A stretch of 64,000 bases of DNA from Spirosoma luteum DSM 19990 (lineage in GTDB: Bacteria; Bacteroidota; Bacteroidia; Cytophagales; Spirosomataceae): contig NZ_KB893259.1 of the NCBI RefSeq assembly GCF_000374065.1, positions 36,996-100,995 on the forward strand, read 5' to 3'. Shown one piece after another: positions 37,027-46,851 of the stretch; the first letter of the stretch is position 1, and every line of letters starts with the position of its first letter. Made by a program: the position numbers and the translations under genes. The notes beneath the pieces were generated by a model that worked only from the letters and a program-made list of their open reading frames with translations, did no database searches and had not been told where the DNA came from.

Positions 37027-39270
37027 TCAGATATTGGCGATGGCCCGTTCTGCCCCTTCCTGATATTCTTCTTCTATCTGGGCTACTTCGGCGGGTTTAA
37101 TTTCGGGATCGAAGAGTCGGGCGGCCGTGGCTTCCTTTTCGGTTGCCTCGAAGAATCGCTTGTGCATATTGAATGGCTCACCACCAGCAGGTACGTCATA
37201 TTTTCTGAAGTCGCCGTCTTCTTTCAACTCATACGCGTTGACGTTGTCGAGCAGGTTGTATTTCAGAATCAGAATGGCCTGCTGTTTCACGCGGGGGTCT
37301 GCCAGGTAAAACAGCGACTCAATACGCCGGTCGAAACTCCGTACCATCACGTCGGCACTGCCACCGTACACTTTGGGGTCGCCGTTGTTATGGAAGTAAT
37401 AGATCCGGGTATGCTCCAGAAAATCGCCCACAATGGAGCGCACGGTGATGTTTTCGCTCAGGCCAGTCCGTCGCGGGCGCAGGCAGCAAATGCTCCGTAC
37501 AATAAGCTCGATGGGCACCCCGGCGTCTGAGGCTTTGTATAGTTCATCAATCACCAGCTTGTCCTCCAGCGAATTAGCCTTGATACAAATGCCACTGGGT
37601 AAGCCGTGTTTTGCATTTTCGGTCTCCAGCCGAATGAGCTTAACCAACTGGTCGCGCATATCGCGCGGGGCCGTAATCAGGTATTTATATTCGTTGGGCA
37701 GCGAGTGCCCGGTTATGACATTGAAAAACTCCGAAATGTCATGAGTATACGTCTCATTGGTGGTCAGTAAGCCAATATCCGTGTACAACTTCGAGGTATC
37801 TTCGTTGTAATTCCCGGTAGCCATGTGGGCATAACGCACGACGCGGCTTCCCTCGTTCCGAACCACCAGCAGCAGCTTGGTATGCGTTTTGAATTTACTT
37901 ATCCCATAAATGACAAAGCATCCGGCTTTCTGCAACCGCTGGGCTTCCCGAATGTTGTTTTCTTCATCAAATCGGGCTTTAACCTCAAACAGCACTGATA
38001 CGTGTTTGCCATTTTCGGCTGCTTTCAGCAACGCTTCGGTGATGCGCGACCGTTTGGCCAACCGGTACACGGTTATTTTGATGGCCAGTACGTGCGGGTC
38101 TTCGGCAGCCTGTTCGAGTAGCTGAAGTACGGGCTCGAAGTTGTTATAGGGGTGATGGAGCAGAATATCGCGCTGCTTGATCAACTCAAAAATATCGTCG
38201 GTCTTATCACGCCCCAGTCCTATCGGCGGTACCGGAGCCTGTTGGCGCGGCATGGTATCTTTAAACTCCGGATGCCCGATAAGTTGCCAGAAAGCCGAGA
38301 AATCGAGCAGGCTGTTGGATTCAAAAATGTTCAGATCGTCCATTTCCCAGCGTTTCTTCAGCAGGTTCAGCATCCAGGGCGAACTGGTACTCAACGGATT
38401 ATTAGCGTCCGTTTCCACTTCAACGCGGGTAACGCGTCCTAACCGACGGTTCTTTATTTTTTGCCGGACCTCGTCAATAAAATCAATTTCGTCGTCGTCA
38501 TTCTCATCGAGCGTAAAATCGCCGTTACGGGTAATCCGGAACAGATTCACCGATAGTATTTCGACGTTCCGATACAGCTTCTTTATGTTTTGCCGAACGA
38601 TTTCTTCAATGGGCAGAAACAAAATAATGTTTTCCCGTTCAAACGACAGGAACCGGGGTAGGTTGGCTGGAATCTGCACAAACGACAACCGGTGATTATC
38701 ATCTTCATCTTCCGCACGAAGACTCTGTACATCCGTTTTATCCGTACTGTGGGTGACTACCCCAAAAATGAGCACTTTGGCCAGCAGTACCGGAAACGTG
38801 TGCGTGTAATCGTACAGCATGGGCGTCAGCGTCGGATAGATAGCCCGGTCAAAAAATTCGGCAGCCTCGGATGCCTCCTCCTCCGTCAGATCGCTGTGCC
38901 TGGCTAACTGAAGCCCGTTTTCGGTGAACAGGGGTAGTAACTGGTCTAAAAAGACGGTTTGCTGGTCCCGACAAAACTGGTGGGCCATTGTCAGTAAAGT
39001 CTTCCGAAAGGGAATTTCACGCAAGCCTGAATAGTCGATCCGTTGCTTGTGATAGTCAAGATAGTTGTAGAGACTACCCACCCGAATCATGAAAAACTCG
39101 TCGAGGTTGGAAGCTGAAATGGCTAGAAACTTCAGCCGTTCCATCAGGGTCCGGTCCGTACTACGTGCCTGATCCAGCACCCGCTCATTAAATTTAAGCC
39201 AGCTCAAATCCCGACTTAGGTAATTACTCTGGTCAATAACGCTGCTCACTTTTTCGTTCGCCTTTGCCAT
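37027..39270 (-). CDS. ppk1: polyphosphate kinase 1
   Basis: I set the start at 39270 (MAKANEKVSS); the family begins soon after (YLSRDLSWLKFNERVL). An in-frame ATG at 39375 would add 35 residues and cannot be excluded. About 747 residues. Domains: N, head, and the two catalytic C domains. ISKFKTHTKLLLVVR carries the phosphorylated His; the HHPYNNFEPV block is also conserved. It makes inorganic polyphosphate from ATP. gyrB lies upstream on the same strand behind a terminator. Confidence 0.9.
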   Translation of the reverse strand: MAKANEKVSSVIDQSNYLSRDLSWLKFNERVLDQARSTDRTLMERLKFLAISASNLDEFFMIRVGSLYNYLDYHKQRIDYSGLREIPFRKTLLTMAHQFCRDQQTVFLDQLLPLFTENGLQLARHSDLTEEEASEAAEFFDRAIYPTLTPMLYDYTHTFPVLLAKVLIFGVVTHSTDKTDVQSLRAEDEDDNHRLSFVQIPANLPRFLSFERENIILFLPIEEIVRQNIKKLYRNVEILSVNLFRITRNGDFTLDENDDDEIDFIDEVRQKIKNRRLGRVTRVEVETDANNPLSTSSPWMLNLLKKRWEMDDLNIFESNSLLDFSAFWQLIGHPEFKDTMPRQQAPVPPIGLGRDKTDDIFELIKQRDILLHHPYNNFEPVLQLLEQAAEDPHVLAIKITVYRLAKRSRITEALLKAAENGKHVSVLFEVKARFDEENNIREAQRLQKAGCFVIYGISKFKTHTKLLLVVRNEGSRVVRYAHMATGNYNEDTSKLYTDIGLLTTNETYTHDISEFFNVITGHSLPNEYKYLITAPRDMRDQLVKLIRLETENAKHGLPSGICIKANSLEDKLVIDELYKASDAGVPIELIVRSICCLRPRRTGLSENITVRSIVGDFLEHTRIYYFHNNGDPKVYGGSADVMVRSFDRRIESLFYLADPRVKQQAILILKYNLLDNVNAYELKEDGDFRKYDVPAGGEPFNMHKRFFEATEKEATAARLFDPEIKPAEVAQIEEEYQEGAERAIANI

Positions 39271-39398
39271 TTTTTCGGTTACAGGGACTGGAGAATTCGT
39301 TTGCCGTTGCGTAAATCGGGAAACCAAATTTCCCAGTATCGTTCTGTTTGGGTTTATGGAATAGCGCATACACAATTCGAAGTTTAAAGTACAACAAA

Positions 39399-39422
39399 AA
39401 AGCGGGTCAAAAGGCCCGCTTT
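39399..39422 (-). terminator. intrinsic terminator after gyrB
   Basis: Arms aaagcggg and cccgcttt with an 8-base loop; on the minus strand the stem leads into a T-rich run. It separates gyrB from ppk1. Confidence 0.7.
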
Positions 39423-39436
39423 ATGTTATCATTCGG

Positions 39437-41437
39437 TTAAACATCTACCCGGGCGTACTTGGCATTTCGTTCGATGAATTCTCGTCGGGGCGCTACCTCG
39501 TCGCCCATCAGGGTCGAGAAAACGTGATCCGCATCCGCTGCCGATTCGACCGTTACTAATTTCAGGCTCCGCCGATCCGGGTCCATCGTAGTGCTCCAGA
39601 GCTGCTCGGCGTTCATTTCGCCAAGCCCTTTGTAGCGCTGCACGTTCACGCTCTCTTCCCGGCCACCGCCCGCCAGTTCCTTTACGGCGGCTTCACGCTG
39701 GGCTTCGGTCCAGCAGTAGCGTTCCTCTTTCCCTTTTTTCACGAGGTAAAAAGGTGGCTGGGCAATATAGATGTAGCCATGGTCAATCAGCGCCTTCATG
39801 TTCCGATAAAACAACGTCAGAATCAGCGTTCGTATGTGGCTACCGTCAACGTCGGCATCGGTCATGATGATGATCTTGTGATACCGAAGTTTATCCAGGT
39901 TCATTACGGTCTCGTCGTCCTTCTTTTCCAGCCGAACGCCCAGAGCCGTCCAGATATTTTTGATCTCTTCGTTTTCGTAAATCTTGTGCTCCATCGCCTT
40001 CTCGACGTTCAAGATTTTTCCCCGCAGGGGTAAAATGGCCTGAAACGACCGGTTACGACCCTGTTTGGCCGTTCCACCGGCGGAGTCACCCTCTACCAGA
40101 TAGAGTTCACACTTTTCAGGGTCGGTATCGGAGCAGTCGGCCAGTTTGCCGGGTAATCCCATGCCGCCCATAAAGTCCTTGCGCTCGGTCATGATACGCT
40201 TGTAGGCCAGGTCGGCGGCAATACGCGCCTGAGCCGATACCAGTACTTTCTTGACGATACCCTGGGCCGTTTTAGGATTTTCTTCCAGCCAGGTTTCGAG
40301 CAAGTCCGCCATTGCCTGACTTACGGCGCTCACTACGTCCTGATTACCCAGCTTGGTTTTGGTTTGCCCTTCAAATTGGGGTTCGGCTACCTTTACCGAA
40401 ATAACGGCGGTCAGCCCCTTACGGAAATCCTCCCCGCTAAAGGTGATCTTACCGGAGTTTTTGGGTAGTACACCGGGGTTTTTATCGGCATAGTTTTTCA
40501 GCACCCGCGTCAGGGCCGACCGGAATCCCTGCACGTGCGTACCACCTTCGTGCGTGTTGATATTGTTCACGTACGACAGGACATTTTCGCCCGCTTCGTA
40601 ATTGTACACTAAAGCCACCTGAACGGGCGTAGAGCCTTTTACACTTTCCATGTAAATAGGTTTCATGCCATCGAGCGCCGGGCGGGTTTCGTCCAGATAT
40701 TCGACAAACTCGGCCAGGCCACCTTCCGAGAAGAAGTCATCCTGCCGCATGGGTTCGCCGTTTTCGTCCAGTTCGCGCAGGTCTTTCAGGAAAATGTGAA
40801 TGCCTTTGTTGAGGTAAGCCAGTTCGCGCAAACGCCCCGCTACGGTATCATATTTGTAAACGGTATCGGTAAAGATGCCGGCATCGGGCTTAAAGTGTGA
40901 AATCGTACCGGTATCGGTCGATTCACCAATGATACGAACATCGTACTGAGGAACACCGATTTTGTACGCCTGCTCGAATATTTTGCCTTCACGGTGCACT
41001 TCCACCCGCATATCGGTCGAGAGCGCATTGACGCAGGAAACGCCCACACCGTGCAAGCCACCGGAAACTTTATACGTGTCTTTATCAAATTTACCACCGG
41101 CGTGCAGGATGGTCATGGCAACCTGAAGGGCCGAAACACCCATTTTGGTGCTGATACCCGTTGGAATGCCCCGTCCATTATCCTGTACCGTAATAGAGTT
41201 ATCGGGATTGATGGCAACGGAAATCTCCGTGCAGTAGCCTGCCATTGCTTCGTCGATGGAATTGTCGACAACCTCCCATATCAGGTGGTGTAACCCACGC
41301 GTACCCACGTCGCCAATGTACATGGACGGACGTTTACGAACGGCTTCCAGGCCTTCTAATACCTGAATATTATCGGCACCATAATCGCCCAGGGCTGTTT
41401 CAACAGGAGCTTCTTCTTCAATCAAATCGTTGGTCAT
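39437..41437 (-). CDS. gyrB: DNA gyrase subunit B
   Basis: 666 residues. The GHKL ATPase shows EVVDNSIDEAMAGY, DNGRGIPTG and GGLHGVGVSCVNALS; the TOPRIM domain shows VEGDSAGGTAKQGRN and MTDADVDGSHIRTL. The ILPLRGKILNVEKA segment and overall length fit GyrB rather than ParE. With GyrA it introduces negative supercoils using ATP. The leader (41438-41580) is very AT-rich and includes a short cacccgtataagggtg hairpin. Confidence 0.95.
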   Translation of the reverse strand: MTNDLIEEEAPVETALGDYGADNIQVLEGLEAVRKRPSMYIGDVGTRGLHHLIWEVVDNSIDEAMAGYCTEISVAINPDNSITVQDNGRGIPTGISTKMGVSALQVAMTILHAGGKFDKDTYKVSGGLHGVGVSCVNALSTDMRVEVHREGKIFEQAYKIGVPQYDVRIIGESTDTGTISHFKPDAGIFTDTVYKYDTVAGRLRELAYLNKGIHIFLKDLRELDENGEPMRQDDFFSEGGLAEFVEYLDETRPALDGMKPIYMESVKGSTPVQVALVYNYEAGENVLSYVNNINTHEGGTHVQGFRSALTRVLKNYADKNPGVLPKNSGKITFSGEDFRKGLTAVISVKVAEPQFEGQTKTKLGNQDVVSAVSQAMADLLETWLEENPKTAQGIVKKVLVSAQARIAADLAYKRIMTERKDFMGGMGLPGKLADCSDTDPEKCELYLVEGDSAGGTAKQGRNRSFQAILPLRGKILNVEKAMEHKIYENEEIKNIWTALGVRLEKKDDETVMNLDKLRYHKIIIMTDADVDGSHIRTLILTLFYRNMKALIDHGYIYIAQPPFYLVKKGKEERYCWTEAQREAAVKELAGGGREESVNVQRYKGLGEMNAEQLWSTTMDPDRRSLKLVTVESAADADHVFSTLMGDEVAPRREFIERNAKYARVDV

Positions 41438-41762
41438 AAAAATCGAAAAAATGTCAGTGATTTATTGTTGTTCAGGGTTCAGGTTTTCACCCGTATAAGG
41501 GTGGTAGTATAGATTGTAAAAATACAAAAAAAATCGCTTTTTTCCTACGATATCGGTAAGATTACATTAATATACAAAAAAATAGTTTGTCGGCGTATTT
41601 AGGCGGTAAAGCGTCCACACAGGGCAATAATCAGCCTGTTTGCGGGCGTAGTAACCGGAGGGAACAAATCAGCAGAAAGCGGCAAAAGTAAGTTGCTGAA
41701 GCCGCTAATTTTCGCTAGTACGTTTCCCCGAAAAGTATTATTGACGAACAAAAAAAGTAAAA

Positions 41763-41783
41763 GCCGAATCGGGTAGATTCGGC
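41763..41783 (-). terminator. probable terminator after the 134-residue gene
   Basis: Arms gccgaatc and gattcggc, five-base loop, followed on the minus strand by T-rich sequence. Confidence 0.6.
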
Positions 41784-41809
41784 CTGAAAAACGCGCTGTC
41801 CGGAGCCGG

Positions 41810-42214
41810 TTAATCTTCGGGGTACGGAATGTAGACAAAGCCGGCAAAGTCGCCGTGAACAACAAACAGGCAGCAGTACTCATCCGGGTTCTTGTAGTTC
41901 TCCTTCCACAACTCAATTGAATCTTCGCCAATCAGTTCGCGCTGGATAAACTCATCCAGAAAAGAGGCCTTGTAATTCCACTGGTTCTCCAGTTCTGTTA
42001 CGCCAATCAGCAGTTGCCCCACGGGAATATCCCGACGGGAGGCCACAAAAACAGGGTTGTCTGAGAAGCCGCGTTTGCGAATCTGATACGAAGCCTCCTT
42101 AAGCTGATCGGCTACCTTAATGAAGTCCGACGAGATGAGGCCCATCAACTCTTTGTTGACATCGTACGAGTTGGCGTCATCAAGCAGGGTATTTTCGTTG
42201 CTGTGGTTAATCAT
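41810..42214 (-). CDS. hypothetical cytoplasmic protein
   Basis: 134 residues, no signal or membrane span, acidic overall. It starts with MINHSNENTLLDDANSYDVNKEL and contains FVASRRDIPVGQLLIGVTEL; no family recognised. It lies downstream of ald on the same strand, separated by 89 bases that contain a long hairpin. Confidence 0.6.
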   Translation of the reverse strand: MINHSNENTLLDDANSYDVNKELMGLISSDFIKVADQLKEASYQIRKRGFSDNPVFVASRRDIPVGQLLIGVTELENQWNYKASFLDEFIQRELIGEDSIELWKENYKNPDEYCCLFVVHGDFAGFVYIPYPED

Positions 42215-42228
42215 GGAGAAAACGTTTG

Positions 42229-42297
42229 ACGTTTGATGTTTGTAGTTAGTTGATGCACGTATTGTTAGTACGTCGGCTAACTACAAACATCAAACGT
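42229..42297. repeat. 69-base inverted repeat between ald and the 134-residue gene
   Basis: Arms 42229-42249 (acgtttgatgtttgtagttag) and 42277-42297 are perfectly complementary; an inner acgta/tacgt pair could extend the stem. A direct repeat acgtttg precedes the left arm. It may be a terminator for ald, an attenuator, or a REP-like element. No T run. Confidence 0.65.
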
Positions 42298-42303
42298 TGT
42301 AAC

Positions 42304-43512
42304 TTAAAATCTAGCTGCCAGCAGGAGGTCCAGATCCTTGAACCGCATGTTAAACTTTCTGGCAATGTGCGCGTTGGTCAGCGTTCCTTTATGGGTATAA
42401 ACACCTTTCATAAACCATCGGTTCGCATACATCATCTGCTCGATGCCGCCCGTAGTGCCGGTCTCGAGCAGGAACGGGAGGAATATGTTGCTCAGGGCCA
42501 TGCTGGCGGTGTGAGCCACGCGGGCGGCAATGTTGGGTACGCAGTAGTGGATGACCCCCATGTGTTTGAAGGTAGGATTTTTATGCGTCGTCATGCGGGA
42601 GGTTTCAAAGTTCCCCCCCTGGTCGATGGATACGTCGATGATGACCGAGTCGGGTTTCATGCGACTGATCGTTTCCTCCGTTACCACTACCGGACTGATC
42701 CCATCTTCGGCCCGAATGGCCCCAATCACTACGTCGGCCCGCTGAATGGCTTCGGTCATGGTGTCGGAGTCGATGATGGAGGTGTAAATGTGATGCCCAA
42801 CTGCGTATTTGAGTCGCTGTAACTTGTACAGGTGTCGGTCAAAAATTTTCACGTCGGCACCCATGCCGAGGGCAACCCGAACGGCGTACTCCGTCACGGT
42901 TCCGGCACCGAGCATTACTACTTTGGTGGGTGGAACGCCGGTAATACCGCCCAGAATAATACCCCGCCCATTGTCGGCATTGCTTAGGTATTCGCCCGCA
43001 ATGAGCATGACTGTGCTACCCGCAATTTCGCTCATAGACCGAATAACGGGCATTCCTCCGGCCTGGTCTTCGATGTATTCATAGCCAAACGAAGTCAGAT
43101 TTTTATCGTTGATGCGTTCGAAATAGGCCCGATCATGGGTGGGAAGGTTAACCGTAGAGATGACGGTGCTGCCCGACTGAACGTACTCGAACTCCTCATC
43201 CACCAGCGGTTCCACTTTCAGAATCAGGTTGGCTTCATACACCTCTTTGGGCGAGTAGGCAATCCGGGCACCGGCTTCGCTGTACTCCGTATCGGTAAAC
43301 TTCGCTTTCTCACCCGCACCATTTTCCACGATTACGTTGTGGCCATTTCGGACCAGAATAGCCACGGCTTCGGGCGTAAGGGCAATTCTATTTTCCTGAA
43401 GCGATACTTCTTTGGGTAGGCCGATGAGCAGGCTGTGCCGGTTGGTTTTTACGGCCAGCGGGGCTTCTTTCGTGTACACGGCCGTTTTGGCCAGTTCCTC
43501 AAATCCAGTCAC
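42304..43512 (-). CDS. ald: alanine dehydrogenase
   Basis: 402 residues. IGLPKEVSLQENRIALTPEAV is the N-terminal catalytic region with the Lys/Arg that bind substrate carboxylate; VVMLGAGTVTEYAVRVALGMGADV is the NAD-binding Rossmann motif GxGxxxxxxxxxxxGA. It interconverts L-alanine and pyruvate plus ammonia with NAD. tsaE lies upstream on the same strand with a 72-base gap holding a hairpin (arms tggggatg at 43536-43543 and catcccca at 43574-43581). Confidence 0.9.
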   Translation of the reverse strand: MTGFEELAKTAVYTKEAPLAVKTNRHSLLIGLPKEVSLQENRIALTPEAVAILVRNGHNVIVENGAGEKAKFTDTEYSEAGARIAYSPKEVYEANLILKVEPLVDEEFEYVQSGSTVISTVNLPTHDRAYFERINDKNLTSFGYEYIEDQAGGMPVIRSMSEIAGSTVMLIAGEYLSNADNGRGIILGGITGVPPTKVVMLGAGTVTEYAVRVALGMGADVKIFDRHLYKLQRLKYAVGHHIYTSIIDSDTMTEAIQRADVVIGAIRAEDGISPVVVTEETISRMKPDSVIIDVSIDQGGNFETSRMTTHKNPTFKHMGVIHYCVPNIAARVAHTASMALSNIFLPFLLETGTTGGIEQMMYANRWFMKGVYTHKGTLTNAHIARKFNMRFKDLDLLLAARF

Positions 43513-43583
43513 TTAGAGTACGTTTGTAGGTTGATTGGGGATGTCTGTTTACCGTTGAAAACCGGCAAATCGCCATCCCCAAA

Positions 43584-44006
43584 CTAGTAAACTATGTTCG
43601 CTTCCAGGGTTCGGCTGCCGTCGTCGGCAACGGCAAGATGAACCTGATAATACGTTGCCGGCCAAAGACTCATGACTTTCTCGGGCCATTCGATAAAGCA
43701 GTAATTTCCCGAATCAAGATATTCTTCGATACCAATATCCAGTGCTTCGGCTTCATTCCGGAGCCGGTAACAGTCGAAATGATAAACAGAGTGCCCCTCG
43801 TGGGTTGTGTACTCATTCACGATGGAAAAGGTTGGGCTTTGCACGGTACTCACCACCCCCAAAACCCGGCAGATAGCTTTGATAAGGGTCGTTTTCCCCG
43901 CTCCCATATCGCCGTCGAACAGCCAGACCGACCGTTCCCGGCCTTCGGCCAGTAGCTGGCGGGCTGCGGTGTCGATTTCGTCGATATGGTCGATATAGAG
44001 CGTCAT
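43584..44006 (-). CDS. tsaE: tRNA threonylcarbamoyladenosine biosynthesis protein TsaE
   Basis: 140 residues, the usual length. DGDMGAGKTTLIKA is the Walker A (32-40) and VYHFDCYRLRNEAEALDIG the conserved second block with the invariant Asp; CFIEWPEK follows. TsaE is the ATPase that activates TsaBD for t6A37 formation. A strong -7 element lies 46 bases upstream. Probably co-transcribed with ald. Confidence 0.95.
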   Translation of the reverse strand: MTLYIDHIDEIDTAARQLLAEGRERSVWLFDGDMGAGKTTLIKAICRVLGVVSTVQSPTFSIVNEYTTHEGHSVYHFDCYRLRNEAEALDIGIEEYLDSGNYCFIEWPEKVMSLWPATYYQVHLAVADDGSRTLEANIVY

Positions 44007-44052
44007 ACGATACAGCGTCAGCGATCACCCGCCTATGCGGAGTAAAAGCCCG

Positions 44053-44060
44053 CAAAGATA
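44053..44060 (-). promoter_or_regulatory. candidate -7 promoter element for tsaE-ald
   Basis: Minus strand reads TATCTTTG followed by C, a full TAnnTTTG match, 46 bases ahead of the tsaE ATG. Confidence 0.55.
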
Positions 44061-44068
44061 CGAATTTT

Positions 44069-45358
44069 CTAGGCTGTCCACTTCGTTCGCATCGGGCGAC
44101 TCAGTAACTTATTGGCTTCGGCATCGCCCTCAAATAGTTCGGTTTTCGGATTCCAGCGGAGCGGGCGACCCAGCAGATAGGCGATGTTGCCAATAGTACA
44201 GACCGAAGCCGTGCGGTGACCTACCTCTACATCGCAGATGGGCGGCTTGCGGCTCTTTATAGCATCCAGGAAATCCTTGTAGTGATTTTCGCTGAAATAA
44301 ACATGTTTTTCATTGGCACCAATCACTTTGTCTTTCAGCGTAGCCGGTGTGGTGATCAATTCGCCCCGCGCCACTTTCACTTCGCCTTCGGTACCAATAA
44401 ACTGACAGAACTGCTTGCCCTCTACGGGTGTGTGATGCATTTCAACCCCGTTAGCGTAGCGGTACACCAGGCCTTTTCCGTCGGCCCCCGGCGTCAGGGA
44501 CGTTGGGCCGGAGTTATCCATGTCCAGTCCCCATTGGGCAATATCGAACATATGGGCGCCCCAGTCGGTCATGCCGCCCCCGCCAAAGTCGCGGATGTCG
44601 CGCCACTGGCCCCAGAACTTGGCTGTCAAATCCGGGTCGAGTACGTTATTGTACGGGCGTTCGATGGTGTTGGGTCCAAGCCAGGCATCCCAGTTCAGTC
44701 CTGCCGGAACCGGTTCGGCCACTAAATCGAATGCCCGGGGTGGCCCGCCCACGTTGACGTTAATGGTTTTTATCTGACCAATGTACCCATTACGAACCAG
44801 TTCCACAGCCTGCCGGAATTCCTTCGATGAACGTTGCATATTGCCCGTCTGGAAAACTCGTTTGTACTGCCGGGTAGCATTAACCATATCCCGGCCTTCC
44901 TGCACGGTAAGCGATAAGGGTTTTTCGCAGTAAATATCCTTCCCGGCTTTGGCGGCCGCAATAGCAATCGGGCTATGCCAATGGTCGGGGGTGGCAATGA
45001 CTACGGCATCGATGCCTTTGTTGTTGAGTAAGGTTCGGTAGTCGTCGTAGCGTTCACAACCGGCGTACGTGCCCACACTCCCTTTATCGGCGTAGTGTTT
45101 ATTGACCGCTTCGGCAAAGGCGGCTACTTTGGGCTGGTACACATCGCAAGCGGCCACAACGCGGGCTTCATTTTGTAGAAACCGCCCGCGCAAACCCGTG
45201 GCCTGCTTCCCCAACCCAATAAAACCAACGGCAACCTGATCGGAGGGGGCCGTGAAACCGCGCCCCAGCACGTGACGGGGCACGATATAAAACGCCGACA
45301 GTCCGGCAGCCTGTTTCAGAAACGTTCGGCGATTGGCAGAAGCAGATGCGTCTTGCAT
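44069..45358 (-). CDS. Gfo/Idh/MocA family oxidoreductase, Tat-exported
   Basis: 429 residues. The N-terminus NRRTFLKQAAGLSAFYIV is a Tat signal. The mature part has the Rossmann motif VGFIGLGKQATGLRGR (GxGxxG variant) and CEKPLSLTVQEGRDM, the EKP motif of the family. The C-terminal domain has GGGMTDWGAHMFDIAQWGLD, often seen in periplasmic Gfo/Idh proteins acting on sugars. Export plus family suggests a periplasmic oxidoreductase on a sugar or polyol; substrate unknown. A short adjacent small-protein gene is divergent. Confidence 0.88.
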   Translation of the reverse strand: MQDASASANRRTFLKQAAGLSAFYIVPRHVLGRGFTAPSDQVAVGFIGLGKQATGLRGRFLQNEARVVAACDVYQPKVAAFAEAVNKHYADKGSVGTYAGCERYDDYRTLLNNKGIDAVVIATPDHWHSPIAIAAAKAGKDIYCEKPLSLTVQEGRDMVNATRQYKRVFQTGNMQRSSKEFRQAVELVRNGYIGQIKTINVNVGGPPRAFDLVAEPVPAGLNWDAWLGPNTIERPYNNVLDPDLTAKFWGQWRDIRDFGGGGMTDWGAHMFDIAQWGLDMDNSGPTSLTPGADGKGLVYRYANGVEMHHTPVEGKQFCQFIGTEGEVKVARGELITTPATLKDKVIGANEKHVYFSENHYKDFLDAIKSRKPPICDVEVGHRTASVCTIGNIAYLLGRPLRWNPKTELFEGDAEANKLLSRPMRTKWTA

Positions 45359-45534
45359 AGTTGTAGTCGTTGGTAAAAGAGAAAAAGTGGGTAACCGGCC
45401 GGGTTTACTTACTCCGGGCTGTGCATCACGCCGTTAGCTGACTTTTCTGGTGGGAACTGACAGGAGATAACTACGGCGTTATCCAGTAAGTTTTTGTCGT
45501 AATTTTATGGGGATGCTTCCGTAACGCTAACTTT

Positions 45535-45699
45535 ATGCAACACCCCGCGATTTCAAACAGCCTGACCAGACAAACTGAACCGGCTCCAGGTGACTATTAT
45601 GGAACGCTGTATAAAGGCAGTCTTATTATGCCAATCCTGGTGATAATCATTCTTGCCATAACCCTTTGGTGGTTTCTGAGGAAGCGTAAACGAGGATAG
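45535..45699 (+). CDS. small single-span membrane protein
   Basis: A 54-residue frame with ATG at 45535 and TAG at 45697. The N-terminal half is polar (SLTRQTEPAPGDYYGTLYKG) and the C-terminal half is a clean hydrophobic span (MPILVIIILAITLWWFL) ending in RKRKRG. That single-span, positively charged tail predicts a tail-anchored protein. Function unknown. It lies divergent to the Gfo/Idh gene, about 100 bases ahead of the alpha/beta hydrolase, perhaps in the same unit. Confidence 0.45.
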   Translation: MQHPAISNSLTRQTEPAPGDYYGTLYKGSLIMPILVIIILAITLWWFLRKRKRG

Positions 45700-45798
45700 T
45701 TATCATAAAGCCACTTCTACACTAGAAAATTTAACTTTTATTAATTGACTACCTGTGCATCAACCCATTAGTTTTGGTCTGATTCAACTCGTTATCGA

Positions 45799-46620
45799 AT
45801 GTCGGCCAAAAGAAAATGGACTGAGCGACTCAGGATTGGACTGTCCATAACTTTATCGTGCTACGTAGGTGCCTACCTGTTTCTGTATGCGGTGAAAGAC
45901 CAGCAAACCAATCGGTACCGGTCCGCTATCCTGCCGAATAATTTCAAGTACAGTTTTGCTCAGAAATCAGAAGAATTACATTTTAAAACACCACAAACGG
46001 GCCTATTGAACGCCTTACTTTTCAAGGTACCAAAAGCTAAAGGGGTAGTTTGTTTTTGGAAGGGCAATGGAGGCACGTTAGCCAATTGGGGGACGATGGC
46101 CCCTACTTTTCTTCAATTCGGTTATGACGTGTTAATGACCGATTATCGGCAACATGGAAAAAGTAAAGGACCCATCAGTTTAGCCAACTTCTATAGTGAT
46201 GCCCAAACAGTTTACGATTCATTAAAGCATCGGTATCCAGAAGCCGAAATTGTCCTTTGTGGCTACTCATTAGGGGGCCGGGTAGCGGCTCATTTAGCGT
46301 CTACTAACCGCCCTAAATTTACTCTGCTTATTGATCCAGCCTCAGCCGGTGGAGACTTTAGCGACCGACTTACAGATATACTCTATTATCCGTTCCCCTC
46401 TGTAAACGGATTTGTTTTTCCTACCGAAGAGGATGTACAAGAAGCGCCAAGCCCTGTTATCGTTGTCAGTACAGATAACCCGAATAGTACGGCTTATACG
46501 CTTAAATCATATTTAGGCTCTAAAGACCAGTTTGTAGCGCTGCCAGGGTCAACCCACGAAACCATTTTAACCCATTCTCAAACAACGCAACTAATCAGGA
46601 ATTTACTCTCAAATCATTAA
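45799..46620 (+). CDS. alpha/beta hydrolase, membrane-anchored
   Basis: 273 residues. An N-terminal hydrophobic stretch (LSITLSCYVGAYLFLYAV) likely anchors it. VLCGYSLGGRVAAH is the nucleophile elbow GxSxGG, CFWKGNGGTLANWG the oxyanion region, and ALPGSTHETIL holds the catalytic His. It looks like the YqjL/BAAT-type serine hydrolases. Codon use is more AT-rich than its neighbours, which suggests more recent arrival. A palindrome follows the stop. Confidence 0.75.
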   Translation: MSAKRKWTERLRIGLSITLSCYVGAYLFLYAVKDQQTNRYRSAILPNNFKYSFAQKSEELHFKTPQTGLLNALLFKVPKAKGVVCFWKGNGGTLANWGTMAPTFLQFGYDVLMTDYRQHGKSKGPISLANFYSDAQTVYDSLKHRYPEAEIVLCGYSLGGRVAAHLASTNRPKFTLLIDPASAGGDFSDRLTDILYYPFPSVNGFVFPTEEDVQEAPSPVIVVSTDNPNSTAYTLKSYLGSKDQFVALPGSTHETILTHSQTTQLIRNLLSNH

Positions 46621-46733
46621 GCTGAAATCAGTTGGTATTGTACAAAGTTCATATTGGTTTGCGTTGACCAATCGGCACGTGTTTGAGAATAATTTCACAA
46701 TCTAGGTTTAGTCACAAAACGTAGCAGAAAATA

Positions 46734-46782
46734 GTCCAAATGCCAAACGGGAACCTTACTGGTTCCCGTTTGGCATTTGGAC
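46734..46782. terminator. perfect 22-base-arm hairpin, copy 1 of a related pair
   Basis: Arms 46734-46755 and 46761-46782 are fully complementary around the loop ttact. The core ccaaacgggaacc / ggttcccgtttgg is shared with the hairpin at 48676-48722. It lies between convergent genes and could end both, but has no strong T tract. Confidence 0.6.
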
Positions 46783-46851
46783 AGAAAATACTCTGCAAAT
46801 CCAGGCAAACCCGTCAACACACGTTGATTCTAATAGGGACTGGCAAACAAG

